Below, piece after piece: positions 24,674 through 34,072 of a stretch of DNA of 64,000 bases. Both the position numbers and the translations under genes were made by a program. The DNA lies in NCBI GenBank assembly GCA_947034895.1, contig OX344761.1:90967447-91031446 (forward strand), given 5' to 3'. The notes beneath the pieces are model-generated. The model was not told where the DNA came from, ran no database searches, and saw nothing but the letters and a program-made list of their open reading frames with translations. Source of the DNA: Rhytidiadelphus loreus. Its lineage: Eukaryota; Streptophyta; Bryopsida; Hypnales; Hylocomiaceae. How positions within the stretch are numbered: position 1 is the stretch's first letter; the number at the start of each line of letters is the position of its first letter.

Positions 24674-26698
24674 TCAACACGAGTGAGTGTTGTCAAGACT
24701 GGGAGGTGGAGTGGGTGAATCAAATGTTGGGTTTGGTTTATTGCGGGTGAGACAATGAGGTCCAAAATCATGAAACAACTGTGACGCTCATGCAATGCAC
24801 TCAGAGCAATGCAGCCCTCAAAAAACAGTTGTTTCCTGACGATTTTTTCCAAAATAAGCAGCTACGCTATGAGAGGCTCTCCCCTCCCCCAAAGAAGTAG
24901 CTACAGCAGCAGTGACAATACGAGACGCTATGTCCTTGCAGCACTGCTGGCTTGCTTTTCAAGTAAGGTCCTACTTAAACAACTTGTTCACATGTAGCTT
25001 CTGTCAATGTCAATGCCATAGCCTCCTCTCCTTTGGTCCTGAGCCAGCAGATCTCCGTAACCGGGTTTAACCGGGTTGGGGTGATGTGTTTGGCTGTCCT
25101 TGAAAGTAGCGAGATTTTGGAAAAACCAAGTTTTGCTTCACCAATGCTAGTGTCTAGTCTTGACACCCTACACTCTAAACCCTAAACCACCTTCTGGTTG
25201 ACTTCCTAAACCGTAAACCCTAAAAAAACCCAAACCACCTTCTGGTAGACTCCCGAAACCCTAAACCCTGAACCCACCTTCAGGTCTACATCTCTGGAAG
25301 GCAACATTTGAGGTGCCTTGAGTCGAACCTTTTTAAATTTGCACGATAGGGGGGTTGGTTTAGGGTTGCCTATTTGGTTCTTTGCTCATGCATATTGTTT
25401 CCAGATGGATCATGGATTCAAAGTCCTCAAGCTGTAGAGTATTCTCTGAGAAGAGATTCGATTGTAGCCGTGTCCATTCTATAGGAGGCCTGACGCCCTG
25501 GGTTGTGTATAGGTGCAGCTTAGGACATAAAATCACAATTTCAAGGGACTGATATTTGCAAACCACTTATTTGTGATAAGGGATTGCAGTACAATGGTTT
25601 TTCGCCATTGCTGTAAATTACATATACTTTCAAGAATATATTTAGTCCTCGGTATGAGCATCTGTGAGGGTATCAGACTGTTCATTGAGTTCTGGACATT
25701 CGTTTAAGGTAAATGGCTTGAAACAAAATGTTTCGCACTTGCGTGACACTTTGAACTTTGTCATGACCAAGATAGTCACCAAAATACTTTGATTATTGGA
25801 CCTAATAGGTGCATTCTATTTTTTCTACTGCTAACAGTGAAGTCTTTTGTCATATCACTTTGGTATGTGGTGTTCTTCAAGGTTAACCTTTGGAAAGGCT
25901 TTGAGGCCAAGAAAGTAGCCAATGGATGACTTTTGAGATTAGTGTAGAAATGAAAAATGCACTTGTTGGTCCAAGAATTGGATCATTTTTGGTAAAGTAC
26001 CTTGGGTGACAAGTCTAATCCTTTGTAGGGGTTAATAAATGTAGTGTATTGAAGGGATAGTAGACAATCCTATTTATGTTCAAAGAAGAGAGGAGATTGG
26101 TATTTTGCCAAGTTATGCTTCATTGTTAATTGGAGGAAGCCAACCAAGTGTATGAATAGATTAGTTGATTGTGGTAAAAGGAGGTGGTTGCAGGAATTGG
26201 ATTGTTAGTGTATTGTGAACCAATGACAAAAAGAAATGTACTTGAACCTTGAAACCATAGGTTAAAATTGATGAAAATTTCTCTTTTTTCACTTCTACAC
26301 ACTTTCTCTTCTAATTGCTAACAACCACACATTATTCCTTCATCCAAATTTCATTCAATTTTTGCTTAATTGAAATAAGTAAACACTATAGGTGCTTAAC
26401 CATTGTCAGCGAAGAGGAATATCTTAAACTTCAGAGGTCACCTTGGGTTAAACAAGAAAGACAGCAAAAGTCCAGTGAATGGAGATTCCCACACTGCATG
26501 AGCAATGAGGAAACTGTTGTTGGAGGACCTGTTTTCAAGTAAGCTCATACATTGGAGGCTACAAAATGTGAATCTGAAAGTGTAAATGATCCTATTCAAA
26601 TTGACGGTTCTCGAATCAATACAAGTACACAGTTGGCTTCGACGTTTCGACTTCTCGACTGTCTATCATACAGAAACAGTACAGTAAGTTGACAAGTA
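24674..26698. other. Intergenic; telomere-like CCCTAAA cluster
   Basis: No gene is supported. At about 25165-25285 there are at least five CTAAACC/CCCTAAA words, interleaved with repeats of 'CCACCTTCTGGT.GAC', which gives a roughly 45-bp tandem pattern. A GGGTTTAACCGGGTT stretch lies at 25062-25077. A + strand frame at 26315-26542 has no recognisable domain. Confidence 0.5.
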
Positions 26699-28418
26699 TC
26701 ACTTCGATAGGGGAATACGCTCGTCTTCCTCTTGCGCAGGGGCATCATCTTCAGACTTCGGAGGACTTTGCAAAGCATTACGTAATCCGAACACGATGAA
26801 GAGATTTGTTAGTGTCAACAAGGATTCAGCACCTCCATGCAGCCAATCTACATTGGACAGGGATGTTCCGTAGTGTACCTTGGCTGTTGCACACGAAAGT
26901 CCATATTAGATCAATGAGTTTCATGCATTACAGTAACCCCGACGTGTTGAAGCTAAGTAGAAGAAGTCCACTTTGGAAGCTAGCAGTCAATTATAATCGA
27001 CAAAACATATATTTACCATTAAAAACTGTAGGCCATGATTTTTTCTTTCAAATAATAAATTCGTTACCCTCCTAAGCGATTTATTCCAAATCTTTTAGAC
27101 ATGGAAGCAGCAACCATTTGAGCATTTACAGGCTAAGCATAATTGGCATAAGAGGACATAACACTGGAACCAAATGAGCTAGGGCAACACACACTCTGAA
27201 CCTGCTTCACAAATGTATGTCTGCGGCAAGTGAGACATCTGCAAGTAAAAAGTTTAAACTCACCATAGATGCCTGCTGGAACTGCTCCAATTTGAAGAAG
27301 GGACCAGGCGATTGACACGAAACACACATACACAACAAATTAGTAACTGTGAAACTAAATGAAGATGAAATGACTCACACTACAATCAAGAATGTAGAGC
27401 AGGTTTCTTTGTCTGCCAACGGAACATTGTCCTCGAAAACGTCAATTGTACATTATCTACAATTTGAATCGGTTCCAAGGTAGGAGGCTCAAAACCCGTC
27501 CATGTTCCCAAAGCGTGCCCTAGTAAATCTAACACATGAAATATATAGAATTCTTTAATACACATACATTGCGCATTCAAAGAGGGGGATGCTATTAGAA
27601 CCCTGGGAATATTAGCCTTTAAGAGAATAAAAATCTAATTCACCAAGCATCCAAATTTTCACGATCCAAACAAAAATTGCACGCCGCTTCAGTTTCATTT
27701 CGTTGAAAAACAAAATCGAAATCTTAGGTGCAGTTCATTTCCTGATGTCCTCGAATTTTCTTCCTTTTCGAGCTTTCTACCTCGCGGTTCAATGTGTAAG
27801 GCCACGACACAATCCCTAGCACATATTTTTAACTCTGAATTGCGCCATGTTCTTACAGGAACAAAATTAAAAAATCTCCTACCTCAAACGGTTCCGAGCT
27901 GTCAATCTAAACCATCACTGAACTAAACCTCGAGCTCACGCGGCATTAACTTAAGCGACAATGTAAAAGAAGAAACTGACTGAAATCAGAGGAGAAGCGA
28001 GAGTACAGAATCAATTACTTGTGGCTCCGACGAAAGCGAGCAAGAAGTAGAAGCCGAAGAGCGTGAGCTTCGGCGCCGTCTTGGACTTGGTGAGGTGATA
28101 CAAGAAGCCAATGTACGGGAACAATGACGCCGCGAACAACGAAGACGCAATGCTCTGCTGGTCGGTGTTGGGCGCCCAAGGATCCACGGGCAGGAAGCCT
28201 GCCACTACCACTCCCTGTCTTCTTATCCTAGGATTCGAACTGTAGCCAATTCTTCTTCCGCGTCGCAACGGAGGAGGGAGTACGGAGAAGTGACTTGGTT
28301 TGAAGCCGCTCCAGGAAGAGTTTAACAACAGGGGCCGCGAGGGCGCGACGATGAGGGCGGTGTACGAGGGCATAGCCATCGCCAAGCTCGCTTTGCAACT
28401 GCAGGTTGATAAGAGCAT
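26699..28418 (-). CDS. DUF3593-family plastid membrane protein, three exons
   Basis: Exons on the minus strand are 28418-28019, 27281-27264 (only 18 nt) and 26883-26699, giving 200 aa. All junctions are GT-AG and phases match (1, then 1). An N-terminal stretch of about 75 residues, rich in Ser, Arg and hydroxylated residues, looks like a plastid transit peptide. Three hydrophobic segments follow (about 92-111, 116-133 and 160-174). The join reads VGAT|IPAGIY|AKVHYG and then DWLHGGAES (152-160) and LTLTNLFIV, the conserved core I recall for DUF3593, a family shared by cyanobacteria and plastids. The function is unknown; thylakoid or envelope location is inferred. The tail after residue 175 is acidic. 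The start at 28418 is the first ATG of the frame; MAMPSY further in is an alternative. The gene appears intact. Confidence 0.8.
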
Positions 28419-28480
28419 CCCCACCAGGAAGTGCTGTATCCCTTTCCCTATCCACCCTTCTCATCGAGAAATTTAGGGAT

Positions 28481-28522
28481 ACGCAGTATTAATTTATTTA
28501 AAAAAATAAATTAATACTGCGT
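28481..28522. repeat. Perfect 19-bp palindrome near the DUF3593 start
   Basis: ACGCAGTATTAATTTATTT (28481-28499) and its exact inverse (28504-28522) are separated by 4 nt. This is the left boundary of an AT-rich stretch full of GCAGTA/TGCAATAC words that recurs in style at 31380-31640 and 36300-36830. It lies about 60 bp upstream of the start codon of the minus-strand gene. Confidence 0.8.
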
Positions 28523-29503
28523 TTATATTCTATTAATATGGTATTACTAAAAAGGACAGTAATTACTATTTAAATACATAACAATTGTAATGCATGTATA
28601 AAAAGTCCTTTTTACAATACTTTTGCAATATTGCATCAATGTTATTAAAGTAATGACACAATGAAATACATAATTCATCCTCTTGCAGTACTGCATTTTA
28701 ATAATATTACACACATACTCATGGTGTATTGCAATTATGTATAAAATATTATATTGGCTCAATACAACATTAATCACAATGCAATACCCTATTAATATTA
28801 CTAATTTTTTTTTGGATGAACTTCATTACGGAAGTGCATATGACTAATACTACTATTGAAGTACCTATGTTAATTGAAGTACCATATTGTAATAGGCAGT
28901 GACTACCTCTTTTGGGTGCATAGTGACTATGCACCCAAAAAATTTAAAATTTAAGAAAATAAAAATTTATAATCCCCCCCCTTCTCCCCCGGTTTTCAAA
29001 AATTAATTAACTCCCTCCTCTCCCTCCCCTTAGCTACTTGTAATTTTCAGAAACTAAACTCACTACAATCATTATGGGAAAAACTTCCCTGTATTCATAT
29101 TAGTATTCTGTGTATGCATATCTGTAACCTTTGTTGTATTCTATACTTGTAGACTATATCGTATTCTATATCCATATTTGTATCCTCTATCCATATTTGA
29201 ACTACCTAGATTGTATTCGATGGACATCAATGGCTTGTGATCTTTCAAGAAATCGATTGTAGTTGAGGGGGGGCATTTTTTTTTAAAAACAAATCAAAGA
29301 CTCTTGATTTTTTTCACAAAAGGGATTGGTTACTGAATCACAAACCAAAAGTGACAACTTCTTTTGGGTGCATAGTTAAACAAATGCAATTCACCTTTTA
29401 TACACAATACTTGTTGTAATCAATAAAATCAAATCAAATGCGCAAATCATGTAACATCCACATAATAATTTCTTATTGTTTCTCTATAAAATGTAATTTC
29501 TAT
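28523..29503. other. Repeat-like AT-rich DNA with a TTTTGGGTGCATAG hairpin
   Basis: No gene is supported. TTTTGGGTGCATAG (28910-28923) is followed after TGA by its exact inverse (28927-28940). 'CTTTTGGGTGCATAGT' recurs at 29352-29367, suggesting ends of a small element. GCAGTACTGCA-type words cluster at 28600-28800. Confidence 0.5.
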
Positions 29504-30087
29504 TTAACCCCTAAAGTCGGAAGGCCATTTTTTTGCCAAAACCACTCAAAACTACCACTTCTGCTACGTTTACCAATGAAATAAAGTTTAAAAATATTTT
29601 TTAGAATCTAACCGTAGGACCTTATTCTACACTTGTCTTAAATCACATGATACAATTTTTGTGATATTTGACCATGTAGATTGAAAGATATTAGCATTCA
29701 AAGTGGAAAAAAAAAATTGTTTCAAGTAGTTGCTATGATTGCCCGCAAAACAAGAAACTCAATAACTTTCACATTACTAATCCAAATGGAATGAATCAAA
29801 AGCTTCCCATTTAGAAGGAAATATAATCTACAAGAAAAAAATATTATTTTTTTTATTTTATTTTTTTGTGATTTCTTTTTGATGCCTGGTCTCCCCCATT
29901 TTGAGGTTTCTATGGCATAACTTTTGCTCCAAGCACCAATTGGAATAAAAATTATATTCCTCAAAAGCTCATAAGTTTATCTATCTTGTGAGAAAGTTTT
30001 AAAAAGTTTCGGTACAAATTGAGATGATCAGACCCTACCCAAAATCCATCTTGCCCCCCCTGGGGATAATGGGACTTTAGGGGTTAA
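29504..30087. mobile_element. TTAACCCC-family TIR element (584 bp)
   Basis: TTAACCCCTAAAGTC (29504-29518) and GACTTTAGGGGTTAA (30073-30087) are perfect 15-bp inverted termini. The interior shares blocks with 3800-4014 ('ATGCCATAACTTTTGCTC', 'CAATGGGACTTTAGGG'). The right terminus abuts the transposase remnant, and its TTAA supplies that remnant's stop codon. Confidence 0.75.
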
Positions 30088-32250
30088 AATTTAGAAGTGT
30101 TTACAAAAAAATGCCCATCTTCTTGAAAGTGTGGAATAACATAAACTGCTTTCAAAATTGATACTATTTCTATCACCTTATATGCTGCAGGACCTTCTTC
30201 TATCCATTTCAATTCTAGACATTTCAAACTTCTATGCACTTCTTGCTCTTCATACATACGCACTAGACACAATTCTTTTGTTATGTTTGTATGTTGTTGC
30301 CCTAGTTTCATACAACATTTGAAGAGCAAGCTAAGTTGTCCATATGATGTCTTCTCTTCCTCCCCTTCATCTTCCATCTTAATTGAGACACTTCCAAACC
30401 ATTATTTTCCATGAAAATCTGATGTAGTGCACGTAAACATTGGAGTGTCTCCATATCTTGAATTTTCACCAGGGCATAGAGCTAGAGACCTATAAAATTG
30501 TAGTACCTACCAATTTAATAACATACTAAGATATAAGTGTTTCTTGAAGAATTAAAAAAATTGCAAATTAACTTCATAATAACATACTAACTAAGAAAAA
30601 TTATACAAACCTACGTCCCCGTCAAATTATTTTGATTCATGTATGTTTCTAAAGACAATTTCAATTTTGTGAAAATATCTGGTTGTAAAACTCTAGCCAT
30701 AATGCGCTCCTTCTTTGATTGACCATTTCCTAGATATACTTGTCTTGCAGTAGCAATATCGAGATCAAATAGCTCCATTTTCAAATTAATTTGAAAGCCG
30801 TCCAAAATATGATGTCCATTCTCTAAAGTTTGCCATCATCATAAAACAATCATTAAAAACAAATTACAAGTTCAAAACTATAGTAGTATGGAACGAAGTA
30901 AAAAATCTTCAATATTATATAACTATGTATTTTGAATGAAAAAACAAAAAAATTGATGATGTTTTTTTAAAAGATTCACTAGTCATACCATATCTAGTAT
31001 TGTATTTTTTCCTATCGGGGGACAATAGCCATCCTTTTCCAATGCACCCATTTGTAGTGCTTCCAATCTTCTATTGTATTTCACAATAAAATCAAGGAAT
31101 TGTTTTTTGTTGCTAGCCCTGTATGCCGTTTTTACCAATGCTATGTGCAAATTCTCATACATGTTTGAACTGTATTCAACAAGAGCTCCTGAACAACGAA
31201 TTGAAGAAGAATAATGTTTCATGGCATGAATCTTGACCAAATTGAAATTTGATTTTTGCCATGTTCCTAAATGTGTTCTGAATGTCATTACAGCCCTAAA
31301 TCAAACATCACATTCATTATAACTTCAATCTAATATTAAACATTTCCAACCCATTTGATTTAGATATTTCTATATTTTTATATTTATAAATATAAACTTT
31401 TTTATATTTGTATACTTATATATTTTACAGTATTGTATTATTATAGGTGATGATTTATGCATATTCTTCATTTGTCTAATGAAATATGTAACCATCATTA
31501 CCAAAACATACACACTTTTCACTAGTGCACTATTAATATAAACTACTATTGTATTATTGTAGTGCCAATATTGCATAAAAACAAACATTACATTGATGTT
31601 TTACAATTGAACAAAACACCTCAAACTATACAAACACTACGTAAGGTAAAACACATTATGGAGGTTTTCAGTTTGTAAGATTCTGGCTTCAATGCATGTC
31701 TTGAATGACAATAATGGAGTGATTACAAAGTGCATTAGGAACTTCCAATTTTTCAATGTATATTCATTGTAAGAATTGACTTTTTAGACCCTCCATGTTA
31801 GAAAAAAATTATGACTGCTTTAGATGAACAACATGAGCATGATGGATTCAAATTTTGTTTGTTCTAAGGTAGTCTCTAGACTCTTTTGGGTCATGGTGCA
31901 TTGAACACTTCAAAAATTAATAGGAAATTCATACTTTGCCAAAAAAACATAATTTCAATTGTTCTCACTTTTTCTCACACTTGTAGTACTGTGTGAAAAA
32001 AATTGAAAACTTTTAGCAACCACATGTGGTCGAACTTCTAATTTTGACCACAATGGGTGATTTCTTGAAATATTTAGGATAATACACTAAATTAGTAGGA
32101 TAATTACCTTTTCATGTAGTCATCCATTGTTGTCAAAGATTCCTCTGAAAATTCTTTTGATTGACAAGCTAATTGATACCATTGTAAAAAATTTACAACT
32201 GCCTGAATGAAGAAGTTCGGGAATAGTCCCAACATGCAAAAAACTACCAC
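30084..32250 (-). pseudogene. Plavaka-like (CACTA superfamily) transposase, 5'-truncated and broken
   Basis: Three minus-strand exons join in frame: 32250-32108, 31295-30989 and 30820-30611. They carry features I associate with the C-terminal half of Plavaka-type transposases (well known in fungi): LFPNFFIQAVVNFLQWYQLA, then KIHAMKHYSSSIR, then ENLHIALVKTAYRASNKKQF. The third exon ends at an in-frame TAG directly before a donor-like GTTTGT. Downstream, 30500-30084 continues the domain (YGQLSLLFKC, ELCLVRMYEE, VYVIPHFQEDGHFFVN), but only after a frame change near 30430 and an in-frame TAA. The catalytic N-terminal half is absent upstream to 34 kb. It is therefore a dead copy. The element's own TIRs were not found. 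The family assignment is from memory of the motif pattern and is moderately sure. Confidence 0.6.
31296..32107. other. Intron and AT-rich DNA inside the transposase remnant
   Basis: This is the presumed intron between the first two transposase exons (812 nt). It contains an AT-rich tract (31370-31640) with the TGCAATAC/GTATTGCA style also seen at 28.5 and 36.4 kb. It carries no gene. Confidence 0.4.
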
Positions 32251-32375
32251 CTAGCAATAAAAATTATCAATGTCCAACAATCAAAATTGTTAGTCCCTAC
32301 AATCATCATCCGCCTTTGTATTGTGTAAATGTACTTTACTTGTACTTTACTTTAGATAAAACTTATATTTTTTTT

Positions 32376-32803
32376 AATGAAGGGACCAAATCTTCTAAAA
32401 CTTTGTGCATGTATTCAAGTGTATGAAGTCCACATCCATGCCAATTTTTGAAAGCTTTAGTCACTTTTAGAATTTTCTACAATTTGTTGATAACTTTCAT
32501 TTTCAACCCCAAAATGAATAAGAATGGGGGCCAAGATGTCCAATTTCTTGTGCAAAGATGCTTACATAGGCCTTTGTGCAAGTACTAAAGGTCTTTGAGA
32601 CAATTGCTTGAACCTATGAACAAGTGTTGTGGAAGTTGTTGTGATTTGTCACTAATGTCACTAACTCCCTCTTGGGGGATTAGTGACATTAGTAACAAAT
32701 CACAATATCTTCCACAACTTTTGAATGAAGTGACCAAATCCTCTAAGACTTTGCGCATGTGTTCAAGTGTATGAGGTCCACATCTATGCCAATTTTTGAA
32801 AGC
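32376..32803. repeat. Direct duplication around a 38-bp-arm palindrome
   Basis: An 80-bp block (from 'GGGACCAAATCTTCTAAAAC' to 'GCCAATTTTTGAAAGCT') at about 32380-32460 recurs at 32728-32803. Between them GTTGTGGAAGTTGTTGTGAT (32626 onward) starts an inverted repeat with arms 32626-32663 and 32681-32718, with about 34 of 38 positions paired. Confidence 0.7.
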
Positions 32804-33315
32804 TCAAAAAAACTCTGTCACCGGCCATTTTTATAAGAAAGTTATGGACGATTTTGTTTTTCAGGCAATTAGAACATCTTCTTGAAATAAATAACTTGTA
32901 GGATTCATTTCTGAATGCAATTTTTGCAATTTTTCAAATAAAATATGTTCACATGGATTAGTTCTGTTGCTAGAACAATCTCACTATTGGAATTAGTGCA
33001 TTTTAATTCCATGTGAAAGATATTAATATTTTAGATTTTCCTTCTATTTCATACCTACTTCTATTTAAGATTTTTTTTAAGAATAAAAATTAAGTTTTAT
33101 TGGAATTCTTCTTATTCCTAAACTCTAAACCCAATTCTTCATTATGAAGATTTAAACCTCAAAACTCTAGAGTGCTAAAAATTTAAAATAAAAATGTTCA
33201 AAGTTGAAAAATCTAGTCTTACAACGTGTTGAAATACTTGTTTTTTTCACTTTAAACATAGATATCTTGCAATCTATGTAGTCAAAAATTTGACTGTTGT
33301 CTTCCATGAAAATGG

Positions 33316-33360
33316 AAACTCCGCAATGTAGCCATCAAGTACCGCTCCATTGCGGAGTTT
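33316..33360. repeat. 13-bp hairpin
   Basis: AAACTCCGCAATG (33316-33328) pairs exactly with CATTGCGGAGTTT (33348-33360). The right arm is similar to ATTGCGGAGTTTTTA at 34774. Confidence 0.7.
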
Positions 33361-33494
33361 TTTGCCAATCTTGACCACCGGATACAATAGTACTCAAGAA
33401 CTTAGAAATGATCTCAACTTCATCAATGAGAGTGCTAGCAATTTCTGTTTTCTTGGCTTGACCCCAAATGTAAAAACGCCCCTAAATATCATTA

Positions 33495-33777
33495 TACTAA
33501 TAATGGTATATAGTGTTGGCAACACTAATTACGAAGTGCAAGACTAAATGTCAATAATTTCACTAGTGTTACTAACACTAAATGTCAATTTAGGCACTAT
33601 TTGACAACTTTTTGAATTTTTTTGGGATATAAATTTTAAACAAGACTTCATTTAGTGTTAAAGGTAATTTCATATTAGAAATGAGCTCACTATAGGTGGA
33701 AAATAAAACTCTAAATGGGTCTGGTAAAAATTAGGTAACACTATTTGTAACATAACACTATATACCATTATTAGTGT
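33495..33777. mobile_element. TIR element, ACACTAATAATG family (about 283 bp)
   Basis: ACTAATAATGGTATATAGTG (from 33496) and its inverse ending at 33775 form a perfect 22-bp TIR. The termini and the internal ACACTAA words relate it to the 1.17-kb element at 5423. Confidence 0.75.
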
Positions 33778-33814
33778 ACTATGGTCTTCCCCACAAGCAT
33801 TGCCCGCCTGTCTT

Positions 33815-34072
33815 CGGCACTAAGTCCCTCTCGATTTTAAGGAAACGTTGGGTAGGCCATGCTTGCTCGCCCAAAAAATATAAAAGGAGCCCCCTGTATT
33901 GAACCAATTTTTTGGAATTTTTGTACTCCCCTGAAGTAATTTGGGGCCTCTGATTGCAAATATGAGTTCAGAATTTCAAAAAAAATTTGTGTAAAAAATA
34001 AAAAAATTTTAGTGTTTCCTACGGGCAAGAGTAGGTAAGTGTTTCCTTAAATCCGACAGGGACTTAGTGCTG
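33815..34072. mobile_element. TIR element with possible 11-bp target duplication
   Basis: The left end CGGCACTAAGTCCCT...TTTAAGGAAAC is inverted at 34041-34072 with about 29 of 32 positions matching. The flanks hold GCCCGCCTGTC (33802-33812) and GCCCGCCCGTC (34075-34085), a near-perfect 11-bp direct repeat. A 9-11 bp target duplication would fit Mutator-type elements; this is inferred. Confidence 0.65.

Noticed and set aside
24403..24852. 149-aa minus frame with serine runs
   Set aside because: It is antisense to the acidic second exon; its serine runs are the complement of GAA/GAG codons.
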